Shown here piece after piece: positions 8,029 through 16,427 of a stretch of 64,000 bases of DNA. The position numbers were made by a program, and so were the translations under genes. The DNA comes from Janthinobacterium sp. GW458P (lineage in GTDB: Bacteria; Pseudomonadota; Gammaproteobacteria; Burkholderiales; Burkholderiaceae_D), in the NCBI RefSeq assembly GCF_002127585.1, contig NZ_NEGZ01000030.1:1-64000 (forward strand). The letters are read 5' to 3'. Each line of letters begins with the position of its first letter. The first letter of the stretch is position 1. The notes under the pieces were generated by a model. The model had not been told where the DNA came from and searched no databases. It was given only the letters and a program-made list of their open reading frames with translations.

Positions 8029-9483
8029 TCAGACGCGCCGGTAGACATCCTCCAGCCGGACGATGTCGTCCTCCCCCAGATAGCTGCCCGATTGCACTTC
8101 GATCAGGTGCAGGGGCAGCTTGCCCGGGTTTTCCAGCCGGTGCGTCATGCCGATGGGAATGTAGGTCGATTCGTTCTCCGTCAACAAGGTCACCTTGTCG
8201 CCGCACGTGACTTGCGCCGTGCCGCTGACGACCACCCAGTGCTCGGCCCGGTGATGGTGCATCTGCAGCGACAGCTTGCCGCCCGGATTGACGGTGATGC
8301 GCTTGACCTGGAAGCGTTCACCGACATCGATGCCTTCGTAGGCGCCCCATGGGCGGTAGACCTTGCGGTGCTGCACGTGTTCGCTGCGCCCCGCCTGCTT
8401 CAGGTGGTCGACCACCTGCTTGACGCGCTGCACCTGGTCCTTGTGCGCCACCAGCACGGCATCGTTGGTTTCCACCACGACCAGGTCTTGCACGCCCAGC
8501 ACGGCCACGATGCGGCTCTCGGCGCGCACCAGGCAATTGCTCACGCCATCGAGATACACGTCGCCGCGCACCACGTTGCCGCTGGCGTCGCCCGGCTGTA
8601 CTTCCCACAGCGCCGCCCAGGAACCGACGTCGCTCCAGCCTATGGCAGCCGGCAATACCACGGCGTGCGCCGTATGCTCCATGACGGCATAGTCGATCGA
8701 ATCGGATGGGCTGGCAGCAAAGGCTTTTTCTTCCAGGCGGCAGAAATCGAGGTCGCGGTAGCCGTCGCGCACGGCCGCCTCGCAGGCGGCCAGCATGGCC
8801 GGCTGGAATGCCGCCAGTTCGCTCAGATAGCGCCCGGCGCGGAACATGAACATGCCGCTGTTCCAGAAATAGTTGCCGCTGGCAAGGAAGGACTGCGCCG
8901 TGGCCAGGTCCGGCTTTTCCACGAAACGCTCGACCTTGCAGCCTGGCGCGCCGGCAGCTACCGGCGCGCCGCTGCGGATATAGCCGTAGCCCGTTTCCGG
9001 CGCCGTCGGCACGATGCCGAAAGTAGCCAGCGCGCCGTCCTCCGCCAGCAGGGCCGCCTCGGCGATGGCCTGGTGAAACGCGGCCACGTCGCTGATGACG
9101 TGGTCGGCCGGCAAGACCAGCATCAATGCCTGCGGATCGATGGCCAGCAGGTAGTGCGCCGCCACCGCCACGGCCGGCGCCGTATTGCGGCCCACCGGCT
9201 CAAGCAGGATGCCCAGCGGCGCCAGACCGATCTCGCGCAGCTGTTCCGCCACCATGAAGCGGTGATCATTGCCGCACACCACCAGCGGCGGCATGACTTC
9301 GAGCGCGGCCAGGCCACTGTCGCCCGCGCGGCGGTTGGGCAGGCTGTGCACGCGCAGCGCCGTCTCCTGCAACATGGTTTTATCTGTCACCAGCGGCAAC
9401 AGCTGCTTGGGCAGTACGGCACGCGACAGTGGCCATAGACGGGTGCCCGAACCGCCGGACAGGATGACTGGATAAATTTTCAT
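8029..9483 (-). CDS. manC: Mannose-1-phosphate guanylyltransferase / mannose-6-phosphate isomerase
   Basis: This 484-residue enzyme is a typical type II bifunctional protein. The N-terminal nucleotidyltransferase domain has GGSGTRLWPLSR at residues 10-21 and FVEKP near 180; the C-terminal cupin (about 370-475) has QMHHHRAEHWVVVSGTAQV, the metal-binding isomerase signature. It converts fructose-6-phosphate to mannose-6-phosphate and makes GDP-mannose from mannose-1-phosphate and GTP. The product is the substrate of AlgD at 11969-13279, so the two supply the polymer with mannose and mannuronate units. It is the last gene of the EPS locus, 20 bases after the nucleotidyltransferase gene. No phosphomannomutase is seen in the window, so that step must be encoded elsewhere. 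Confidence 0.95.
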   Translation of the reverse strand: MKIYPVILSGGSGTRLWPLSRAVLPKQLLPLVTDKTMLQETALRVHSLPNRRAGDSGLAALEVMPPLVVCGNDHRFMVAEQLREIGLAPLGILLEPVGRNTAPAVAVAAHYLLAIDPQALMLVLPADHVISDVAAFHQAIAEAALLAEDGALATFGIVPTAPETGYGYIRSGAPVAAGAPGCKVERFVEKPDLATAQSFLASGNYFWNSGMFMFRAGRYLSELAAFQPAMLAACEAAVRDGYRDLDFCRLEEKAFAASPSDSIDYAVMEHTAHAVVLPAAIGWSDVGSWAALWEVQPGDASGNVVRGDVYLDGVSNCLVRAESRIVAVLGVQDLVVVETNDAVLVAHKDQVQRVKQVVDHLKQAGRSEHVQHRKVYRPWGAYEGIDVGERFQVKRITVNPGGKLSLQMHHHRAEHWVVVSGTAQVTCGDKVTLLTENESTYIPIGMTHRLENPGKLPLHLIEVQSGSYLGEDDIVRLEDVYRRV

Positions 9484-9503
9484 GATTTCACTTCACAAAC
9501 AGT

Positions 9504-10658
9504 TTATTGGGTAGCATACCGGGCCGGTGGCGTTTCCACGCGGCGCAGGCTGCGCCGGTCGCGCGCATTGCCCCAGGCGCCAACTGCATACTCGGAGGCG
9601 TGGCGCATCTGGCCGGCCCGGTCGACACTGAATTCCTTGAAAACGATCATTTCGTCGAGCAAGACATCGGCCAGCACACGCGTGTATTCGAACAGCACGC
9701 TGCGCACCACTTCGGCGCCGGCGCACACATGGCTGCCATGGCCGATCCACGTGGGCCCGACGATGACGGCGCCCGCATCGATGCGGCAGCCCGAGCCGAT
9801 ATACACGGGACCTTCGATGCGCGTGCCGCCGCTCCAGTCGATACTGGTATTCAAGCCCACCCATACGCCATCGGCAATCTGCCGCCCTGGAACGTGCAAT
9901 TGAGCAACTTCTCCCATCAGCACGCTTTGCAGTACTTCCCAGTAATCCTTGACGCTGCCGATGTCGATCCAGTTGTATTGGCGCTTTTGCGCATAGAATG
10001 GCAAGCCCTTTTCCACCAGCAAGGGAAACAACTCGGAACCGATATCGAACGGACGCTCGCCAGGAATCAGGTCCAGCACTTCCGGCTCGAAAATATAGAT
10101 GCCGGTGCTGACGCAATTGGACAGCGCATCGGCCTGGGCCGGCTTCTCCTGGAAGGCGCGGATGCGCCCGTCGGCGTCGCTGACCACCACGCCGTAGCTG
10201 GACACCTTCTCCCACGGCACTTCCAGGGTGATGACGGAGGCCAACGCCCCCATGCGGCGGTGCTCAAGCAGGGCCGATTCCAGGTCGAGATCGATCAAGG
10301 CGTCGCCGCACAGGACAATCGTCGTCTCGTCAAAGAAACCGCCAAACTCCTGGATCTTCTTCATGCCGCCGGCTGAACCCAGCGGTTGCGGTACGACCTC
10401 GCCCGTGCCATTGGTATAGCCTTCGAACGAGTAGCCGATCTGCACGCCGAACTGGTGGCCTTCGCCGAAATACTCCTCGATCTTTTCGTGCAAATAACTG
10501 ACGTTGACCATGATTTCAGTCACGCCATAACGGGCCAGGTGTTCCACCAGATAAGCCATCACGGGCTTGCCCAGGATGGGGATCATCGGCTTGGGCAAAT
10601 CATAGGTCAGTGGCTGCACGCGCGTACCCTTGCCTGCAGCTAAAATCATTGCTTTCAT
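9504..10658 (-). CDS. Sugar-phosphate nucleotidyltransferase with hexapeptide-repeat tail
   Basis: A 384-residue protein with an N-terminal nucleotidyltransferase domain (MILAAGKGTRVQPLT, KPMIPILGKPVMAY, GDALIDLD, FQEKP) and, from about residue 255, a left-handed beta-helix of hexapeptide repeats (IADGVWVGLNTSI, IEGPVYIGSGCRI, VIVGPTWIGHGS). This layout is that of GDP-mannose pyrophosphorylase-like or glucose-1-phosphate transferases; the nucleotide and sugar cannot be decided from sequence. ManC is already next door, so this enzyme may make a different precursor or regulate it. The start is the ATG at 10658; CGGAG lies 11 bases upstream. It lies 52 bases after the glycosyltransferase gene in the same operon. 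Confidence 0.85.
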   Translation of the reverse strand: MKAMILAAGKGTRVQPLTYDLPKPMIPILGKPVMAYLVEHLARYGVTEIMVNVSYLHEKIEEYFGEGHQFGVQIGYSFEGYTNGTGEVVPQPLGSAGGMKKIQEFGGFFDETTIVLCGDALIDLDLESALLEHRRMGALASVITLEVPWEKVSSYGVVVSDADGRIRAFQEKPAQADALSNCVSTGIYIFEPEVLDLIPGERPFDIGSELFPLLVEKGLPFYAQKRQYNWIDIGSVKDYWEVLQSVLMGEVAQLHVPGRQIADGVWVGLNTSIDWSGGTRIEGPVYIGSGCRIDAGAVIVGPTWIGHGSHVCAGAEVVRSVLFEYTRVLADVLLDEMIVFKEFSVDRAGQMRHASEYAVGAWGNARDRRSLRRVETPPARYATQ

Positions 10659-10710
10659 CGTCGCACTAGCTCCGTCAGGATGGGGGAATGGATAAGCCGG
10701 CTGCGTGCCG

Positions 10711-11988
10711 CTACTGGCCGTCCTTGCGCAACGTCGCGGGCGCCACCGGCGCGGCGCTGGCGGGCGCGGCGCCGGGAAACAGGCGCGCGTACGCGGCCAG
10801 CAGCTTCGGCGCTTCATATTCCCACTCCAGCTCGTTGACCACGCGATGGCGGCCGAAGGCTCCCATCTGCTCGCGGCGGGCGGGATCGTCCAGCAACTCG
10901 ACGATCTTGCGGGCCATGTCGACAGGATCGTTCTTCAATGCATACAAGGATGCCTGCTGTGCGGAAACCTTGCCCTCGACCAGATCAAACTGCACGATCG
11001 GTTTGCCCAAAGCCATGTATTCCATGATCTTGTTCATGGTCGACTTGTCGTTCATGTCGTTGGCCACGTCCGGGTTCACGCAGACATCGGCCGTATTGAG
11101 CATTTCCAGCAATTGCTGGTCCGGCACGCGTCCGGTAAACGTCACGTAGTCGGCGATGCCCAGGTCCTGCGCCATCTGCTTCATCTGTTCGAGCGAAGTG
11201 CCGCCGCCGACCAGGCCGAAGTGCACGTCCTCGCGCTGCAAGGTCTGCACGATGTATTGCGCCGCCTGCAGCAGCAGGTCGATGCCTTCCTGCGCGCCCA
11301 TCACGCCCACGTAGCCGACCAGGTAGGCGCGGCCCTTCTTCAGCGCCGGCACGGGCGGCAGCACGCGCAGGCGGTCCAGCTTGGGCCCGCTGCGCACCAC
11401 GTAGACATCCTCGGGCTTCATGCCGCCCCGCTCGATGGCGATCTTCTTGTACGACTCGTTGGTGGCGATCGACACGTCGGCGCTCTTGAACGACCAGCGC
11501 TCGAACAGCACCATCAGCTTGTAGAAGAAGTCGCGGCGGCCGAACTTGGCTTCGTACAACTCCGGATTGATGTCGTGATGGTCGAACAGGAAACGCTTGC
11601 CCATCGTCAACTTAAAGAAACCGCCGATGAGGAACAGCAAATCGGGCGGATTGCAGGCGTGAATGACGTCGAAGCCGCGCGCAAAATGCACTTTCCATGC
11701 CAGGCGGAACGTGTGGAACAGCGCCAGCGAGTACTCAACCAGGTAGCCCTTGGCCCCTTCCGCTTCCAGCGGCAGGTGGTAGCGGTAGATATGGATGCCG
11801 TCGATGGCTTCGTAGCGCGATTCGTAACCCTTGCCCGTGGGGCAGATGATCGACACTTCGTAGCCATTCGCCTGCAGGGTGGTCGCTTCCTGCCAGACGC
11901 GCCGGTCGAACGGCGACGGCAGGTTTTCCACCAGGATCAGCACGCGGCGCGGCGCACCTGCCAACTTGTTACCAGCAGATGCCGTCAT
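10711..11988 (-). CDS. Glycosyltransferase family 4
   Basis: A 425-residue GT-B fold enzyme. The N-terminal domain begins RRVLILVENLPSPFDRRVWQEA and the C-terminal domain shows GYVGVMGAQEGIDLLL, TFTGRVPDQQLLEML and the nucleotide-binding MEYMALGKPIVQFDL, typical of GT4 retaining transferases. It would add one sugar of the repeat unit to the lipid-linked intermediate at the cytoplasmic membrane; donor and acceptor are unknown, but GDP-mannose or GDP-mannuronate are made by its neighbours. The start ATG at 11988 follows GGAG and overlaps the 3' end of algD by 20 bases, so the two are translationally coupled. The C-terminus is an Ala/Pro-rich tail. Confidence 0.9.
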   Translation of the reverse strand: MTASAGNKLAGAPRRVLILVENLPSPFDRRVWQEATTLQANGYEVSIICPTGKGYESRYEAIDGIHIYRYHLPLEAEGAKGYLVEYSLALFHTFRLAWKVHFARGFDVIHACNPPDLLFLIGGFFKLTMGKRFLFDHHDINPELYEAKFGRRDFFYKLMVLFERWSFKSADVSIATNESYKKIAIERGGMKPEDVYVVRSGPKLDRLRVLPPVPALKKGRAYLVGYVGVMGAQEGIDLLLQAAQYIVQTLQREDVHFGLVGGGTSLEQMKQMAQDLGIADYVTFTGRVPDQQLLEMLNTADVCVNPDVANDMNDKSTMNKIMEYMALGKPIVQFDLVEGKVSAQQASLYALKNDPVDMARKIVELLDDPARREQMGAFGRHRVVNELEWEYEAPKLLAAYARLFPGAAPASAAPVAPATLRKDGQ

Positions 11989-13279
11989 ATTGCTCTCCAC
12001 TTTGTTCCTTGCTGATGCGTACCAGGTCAACGATATGCTGGTGCGGCTGCAGGCTGGCGGGCACGGTCTTGAATTCGGCCGCGCCATTGCCGATGACGAT
12101 GGTGTCGGCAAAATCGAGCACATCCTGCATATTCGTCACCATCAGCTTGGAGATGTGCGGGATGTGGTTGAGGATGTAATCCTGGTTGGCGCCCGTCAGG
12201 GCGGCCAGGTTGACGTTCTTGTCGTACAGCTTCAGTTCGTAGCCCTTGCCCAGCAGATACTCGATGACGTCGACCAGCGGCGACTCGCGCAAGTCATCCG
12301 TGCCGGCCTTGAACGAGAAGCCCAGGATGCCCACCTTGCGCGCGCCTTTGTCGACGATCATCTTGATGCCCTTTTCCACTTGCCGCTGGTTCGACGGCAG
12401 GATAGAGTTCAGCAAGGGCAAATCGAGGTCCAGGCTGCGCGCCTTGTAGGTCAGCGCGCGCACGTCTTTCGGCAGGCACGAGCCGCCGAAGGCGAAGCCC
12501 GGCTTCATGTAGTACGGCGACAGGTTCAGCTTGGTGTCCTGGCAGAAAATCTCCATCACCTTGTGGCCATCGATGCCGACGGCCTTGCAGATATTGCCGA
12601 TTTCATTGGCGAACGCCACTTTCACGGCATGCCAGGTGTTATCCGTGTACTTGACCATCTCGGCCGTCTCGACGTCCGTGCGCACCAGCGGCGCGTCCAT
12701 CTTTTCATACAGCTGCACCAGCAGCGCACCGGCCTTTTCATCGGACTCGCCGATGACCGTCTTCGGCGGATGGTAGTAATCGTAGACGGCCGTGCCTTCG
12801 CGCAGGAATTCCGGGTTGTTGCAGACGCCGAAATCGACGCCGGCCACCTTGCCCGACGCCGCTTCCAGGGTCGGGATCACCAGCGCGCGCATGGAACCGG
12901 GCAGCATGGTCGAGCGCGCCACGACGACGTGAAAGCTGTCCTTTTCGGCAATCGCCGCGCCGATTTCCTGGCACACCTTGCGCACGTGGCTCAAGTCCAG
13001 GTTGCCATTGAGCTGCGATGGCGTGCCCACGCAGATGAGCGACATGTCCGAGCCGAAGACGGCGTCGCGCACGTCCGCCGTGGCGCGCAAATGGCCGCTT
13101 TTCACGGTGGCGGCGATCATCTCGCCGATGTCTTTCTCGATGATGGGCGTGGTGCCCTGGTTGATCAGGTCGACCTTGGTCTTGTTCGGATCGACGCCGA
13201 TCACTTCATGCCCATCCGTTGCCAGGCAACCGGCAGAGACCGCACCCACGTAGCCGAGGCCAAAAATACTGATTTTCAA
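11969..13279 (-). CDS. algD: GDP-mannose 6-dehydrogenase
   Basis: This 436-residue protein has the same length as Pseudomonas AlgD and resembles it along its whole length. It has the NAD-binding GLGYVGAVSAG at residues 7-17, NPEFLREGTA near 155, the active-site GFAFGGSCLPKDVRAL with Cys268 (the same number as in AlgD), GFSFKAGTDDLRESPL, and the terminal GICW. It oxidises GDP-mannose twice with NAD to GDP-mannuronate. UDP-glucose dehydrogenases are paralogous, but GICW and neighbouring manC favour the mannose enzyme. Translation starts at TTG (13279) behind GGGAG. The gene is followed by an overlapping glycosyltransferase gene, and no alginate polymerase Alg8/Alg44 genes are near, so the uronate probably enters a heteropolymer. 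Confidence 0.93.
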   Translation of the reverse strand: MKISIFGLGYVGAVSAGCLATDGHEVIGVDPNKTKVDLINQGTTPIIEKDIGEMIAATVKSGHLRATADVRDAVFGSDMSLICVGTPSQLNGNLDLSHVRKVCQEIGAAIAEKDSFHVVVARSTMLPGSMRALVIPTLEAASGKVAGVDFGVCNNPEFLREGTAVYDYYHPPKTVIGESDEKAGALLVQLYEKMDAPLVRTDVETAEMVKYTDNTWHAVKVAFANEIGNICKAVGIDGHKVMEIFCQDTKLNLSPYYMKPGFAFGGSCLPKDVRALTYKARSLDLDLPLLNSILPSNQRQVEKGIKMIVDKGARKVGILGFSFKAGTDDLRESPLVDVIEYLLGKGYELKLYDKNVNLAALTGANQDYILNHIPHISKLMVTNMQDVLDFADTIVIGNGAAEFKTVPASLQPHQHIVDLVRISKEQSGEQYDGICW

Positions 13280-13290
13280 AATATGCTCCC

Positions 13291-15288
13291 TTAATAATTA
13301 GCCGGCGACGCCTGCGGCATCAGCTCGATGTGCGTCACGATTTCAGTTGTTCCCTGCACCCGCATGCGCCAGGCGGCGCTGGCAATCGGTGATTTCTCGT
13401 CGAAGCGGCGCGATATCCAGCCGCCAGGCGGTGTATCGCTGCCGCGCAATATTTCCGGTGTTCCATGCGAACAGCGCATGCGCAGGCCGGAATGCCGGCC
13501 CTGTGCCTGCAATTGTCCGTCATGGACGGTGACGAGGCACTGCTCTCCGAACTGCCAATGCACGGAAATATCATGTACATTTGTACATTGTAATATGTCT
13601 TTTACAACAATGCATTTATTATTAAAGTTGAATTCGATACGACGCCGGTGCAGCACGGGATCGGCCAGGCGGCTGTAGCCATCGTGTTCGCCCTCAAAAA
13701 CTTGCACTTCAGAATTCGTATCATGGGCAATCATGCGCGCATTGGCTTTTTTCAGCCACATGAAATTGCCGCCGATTTCAGACTGGTCCAGGCCGTCGAC
13801 GGCCACCGTGTTATGCGCGGGCGTGCTGCGGAAATAGTCGCGCCATTTTTTTTGCGTGTGATAGGCGTAGGTGCCTGGATCGGTGAGCAGCTCTTCGCCG
13901 CCGACGGAGAGGGTAAAGGCCAGCGCGTCGGCATGTCCATGCGCGGCAATGGACAGGTAGCCCAACGGTGCGCAATCGGCCACCAGGCGCACTTCGTCGG
14001 CCGTGCCAAACTGGCTGCCAAGCAAAAAGTAGCCGCCTTCCGGAAACGCCATCACGGGCGCCTCCGGCAAGCCGCCATCAAGCGCCTGCCACTGTTGCAA
14101 GCCCGCCACACCAAACAGCCAGCGGTTCTTGTCATCAAAATGGCCAGCCTTGCGCTTGAAGTCGGCGCGGTCAAACAGCACGGCGCAGCTGGCCAGCAGC
14201 GAACGGTAGCGATGCCAGCCGTCCTCGTGCGCCAGGCGTACCATCTGCGCATCGTCGGCATCGCCCGTCATCGGCACGTTGCCATCCACGTCCATCAGCG
14301 CGGCGATGAAGCCGGCCAGGCGCTCCAGGCGCTGCAAGTACGCCGCGGAAAAGCCCGTGCCATTGGCCTGCGCTATCATCTGGCACAGCAGCATCATGTC
14401 CATTACTTCATGCTGGTAATAGACGGCTTGCTCGCGGTTCACGCCATCGGGCGTATTTTGCTTGAGCGCCTCCTCTTCCAGCCCCTTGCGCGCCAGCGCC
14501 TGCCATTTTCCACTTTCCGGCCAGCAAGGCCAGACCAGGCTGGCCACGAACAAGCCCATGTATTCGCCGAACAGATGATTGTTCGCCGACGAATGACGCG
14601 AAAAATAACCGGCGATAAAGTGCGCATGCTGATAGATCGCGGCAAGCCACTGTTGCAGGAAGCGCTGCCCCGCCTCGCCCTGGAACAGCGGCGACGCCAG
14701 CCCTCCCAGCAATTCCCAGGCGCAAGCCCAGTTCAGCAGGCGCAGCGCCAGCTCAAGCGAACTGGTCCAGTGCACGCCCATGGGATACGGGCATTGCCCG
14801 AACCATGATTGCAGCAGGGTACGCGCGCCGTCGGCGTAGCGCTGCTCGCCCGTCACTTTCCATGCCTGCGCCAGCGCCACCAGTTCCAGGTGCCGGTTCG
14901 GTTCCCACAGATACTTGATATCGCCCACTACTTTTTCACTGCGATAATCGATCTGCTTGCCCAGCGTCAGCGGCGCCACGGTACCCGTCTTCGGGTCGCG
15001 GTTCCATTGCGGCGGGAAACCCAGTTCCGCGCCACGCAGGGCAAAGATGTTCCAGCGGCCCGCCAGCACGGCGTCGGCAGCCCCGCGCAGGGCGGCGATA
15101 TCGGTATCATGCCCGTTGCCAGCCAGAAAGGACCGTCCCGTGCGAGACAGGTCAGGCGCGGGCACGCTGCGCAGCAAACCGATGCCCAACTTGCTGGCCT
15201 TCTTTTGCAGCAACTGTTGCACGCGCCAGGCGATCTCCGGCGCCCCCATCAATTTCAAGCGGTTGATTTTCCAGGCCAATGATGTCAT
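13291..15288 (-). CDS. Heparinase II/III family protein (alginate lyase-like), no signal peptide
   Basis: A 665-residue protein with an alpha-toroid N-terminal half (about 100-330) and a heparinase II/III-like beta domain (about 350-640). Recognised elements include SSANNHLFGEYMGLFVASL, YYQHEVMDM, IAAHGHADALAFTLSVGG and LTDPGTYAYH, with AHNTVAVDGLDQSE. Enzymes of this fold cleave uronate-containing polysaccharides by beta-elimination; the HGHAD segment and nearby Tyr are the likely active-site residues. The N-terminus lacks a signal peptide, so it may act on lipid-linked or mis-exported chains in the cytoplasm, or be a non-lytic member. It overlaps the upstream glycosyltransferase by 4 bases (ATGA) and lies 11 bases before algD, whose product makes such a uronate. 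Confidence 0.87.
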   Translation of the reverse strand: MTSLAWKINRLKLMGAPEIAWRVQQLLQKKASKLGIGLLRSVPAPDLSRTGRSFLAGNGHDTDIAALRGAADAVLAGRWNIFALRGAELGFPPQWNRDPKTGTVAPLTLGKQIDYRSEKVVGDIKYLWEPNRHLELVALAQAWKVTGEQRYADGARTLLQSWFGQCPYPMGVHWTSSLELALRLLNWACAWELLGGLASPLFQGEAGQRFLQQWLAAIYQHAHFIAGYFSRHSSANNHLFGEYMGLFVASLVWPCWPESGKWQALARKGLEEEALKQNTPDGVNREQAVYYQHEVMDMMLLCQMIAQANGTGFSAAYLQRLERLAGFIAALMDVDGNVPMTGDADDAQMVRLAHEDGWHRYRSLLASCAVLFDRADFKRKAGHFDDKNRWLFGVAGLQQWQALDGGLPEAPVMAFPEGGYFLLGSQFGTADEVRLVADCAPLGYLSIAAHGHADALAFTLSVGGEELLTDPGTYAYHTQKKWRDYFRSTPAHNTVAVDGLDQSEIGGNFMWLKKANARMIAHDTNSEVQVFEGEHDGYSRLADPVLHRRRIEFNFNNKCIVVKDILQCTNVHDISVHWQFGEQCLVTVHDGQLQAQGRHSGLRMRCSHGTPEILRGSDTPPGGWISRRFDEKSPIASAAWRMRVQGTTEIVTHIELMPQASPANY

Positions 15289-16355
15289 ACGGCACGCAGC
15301 CCCAGGTCGTTATAAATTTGTTCCAGGCGCGGCATGACCGCCGCCGTGGAGAACTGACATTCCACCTTGCGGCGCCCCGCAGCCCCCATTTTTTGCGCCA
15401 GGGCATCGTCGTCCAGGAGCCGCGCGATCCGGTCAGCAAGTCCCTTGACATCGCCGGGCGCAAGCAGGTATCCCTCCACCCCATCTTGTATGGCATCGGG
15501 AATGCCGCCGACCGATGTGGCGATCACGGGCACGCCGCTAGCCATCGCCTCCAGTATGCTCATCGGCAAGCCTTCAAAATACGAGGGCAAGATGTAGATG
15601 CGGCAACTATTGAGCAGACGCGTCTTTTGTTCGCCGTGCACCCAGCCCAGCAAGTCGACGTGCTGCGCCACTCCCAGCGCATCGGCTTGCTGCTGCACGG
15701 CGCTACGGTCGCCATCGCCACCGAGCGCCAGATGCAGCGCGGGACAACGCTGCGTCAGTTCGGCGCAGACCTGCAGCAGGTCATAGACGCCCTTGGCCCG
15801 GCCCAACTTGCCCAGAAACAATACCGTTCCCGCTTGCCGCGCCGGCCATGGCGCGACCATGGGCGGCAACGCCACGGGATTGAGCACGGTCTCGATATGT
15901 GGATTGCGGCTCATGCCCCGCACCCAGACATGCCAGCTGCTCGACAGCACCAGGACGCGCGATGCATGGTTGAAAATATAGCGGATATACGCGCGCCGCA
16001 AAGGACCGCGCAACCCGTCATAAAAAGCGGCGAAGCCGCCGCCATGCAAGTGCAGGATGCTGGGAACGCGAAACAGGAATGCAAGCAGGAAAAATCCCGA
16101 CTTGCGCCAGAAGCTCGCGTTCGAGGCGACATGCACGTGAATCAGGCCGACCTGCCCGGCCAGCAGCATGAACAGGCAGCGCGCATAGGCGCAGAGCATG
16201 ATGCGCAGCTTGGCCAGCGGCCCGCTGTCACAATGCGTGGCCAGGTAATGCACGCGATAGCGTTCAAACAAGCCCGTGCTCTCATACACGCGCACTACGG
16301 AAGCAATGCCGCCCATGGTGTTCAGGCTGGTGCCCAGCATCAGAATTTTTTTCAT
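15285..16355 (-). CDS. Glycosyltransferase family 4
   Basis: A 356-residue GT-B enzyme. The N-terminus reads KKILMLGTSLNTMGGIASVV, a common GT4 donor/acceptor loop; the C-terminal half has VLFLGKLGRAKGVYDLLQ, LALGGDGDR, LLGWV, and the nucleotide-binding site SYFEGLPMSILEAMASGVPVIA followed by GGIPDAI. This is a near-complete match to the RfaB/WcaL-type GT4 pattern. It acts at the inner membrane face on the polymer repeat unit; the sugar is unknown. Its stop overlaps the start of the heparinase-fold gene. A short hairpin (CCCGCC-AGCA-GGCGGG, 16381-16396) without T tract lies just upstream. Confidence 0.92.
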   Translation of the reverse strand: MKKILMLGTSLNTMGGIASVVRVYESTGLFERYRVHYLATHCDSGPLAKLRIMLCAYARCLFMLLAGQVGLIHVHVASNASFWRKSGFFLLAFLFRVPSILHLHGGGFAAFYDGLRGPLRRAYIRYIFNHASRVLVLSSSWHVWVRGMSRNPHIETVLNPVALPPMVAPWPARQAGTVLFLGKLGRAKGVYDLLQVCAELTQRCPALHLALGGDGDRSAVQQQADALGVAQHVDLLGWVHGEQKTRLLNSCRIYILPSYFEGLPMSILEAMASGVPVIATSVGGIPDAIQDGVEGYLLAPGDVKGLADRIARLLDDDALAQKMGAAGRRKVECQFSTAAVMPRLEQIYNDLGLRAV

Positions 16356-16427
16356 GTCGAATCCAGGTCATTTGTCATTTCCCGCCAGCAGGCGGGGCAC
16401 TGCCACACATTGCCATGCCGCACGGCC

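Noticed and set aside
11969-15288. Alginate biosynthesis cluster
   Set aside because: AlgD and a lyase-fold protein are present, but no Alg8, Alg44, AlgE or AlgG genes; export is Wzx/Wzy/Eps type instead.
16381-16396. Hairpin CCCGCC-AGCA-GGCGGG as terminator
   Set aside because: No T tract follows and it lies within a continuous run of same-strand EPS genes.
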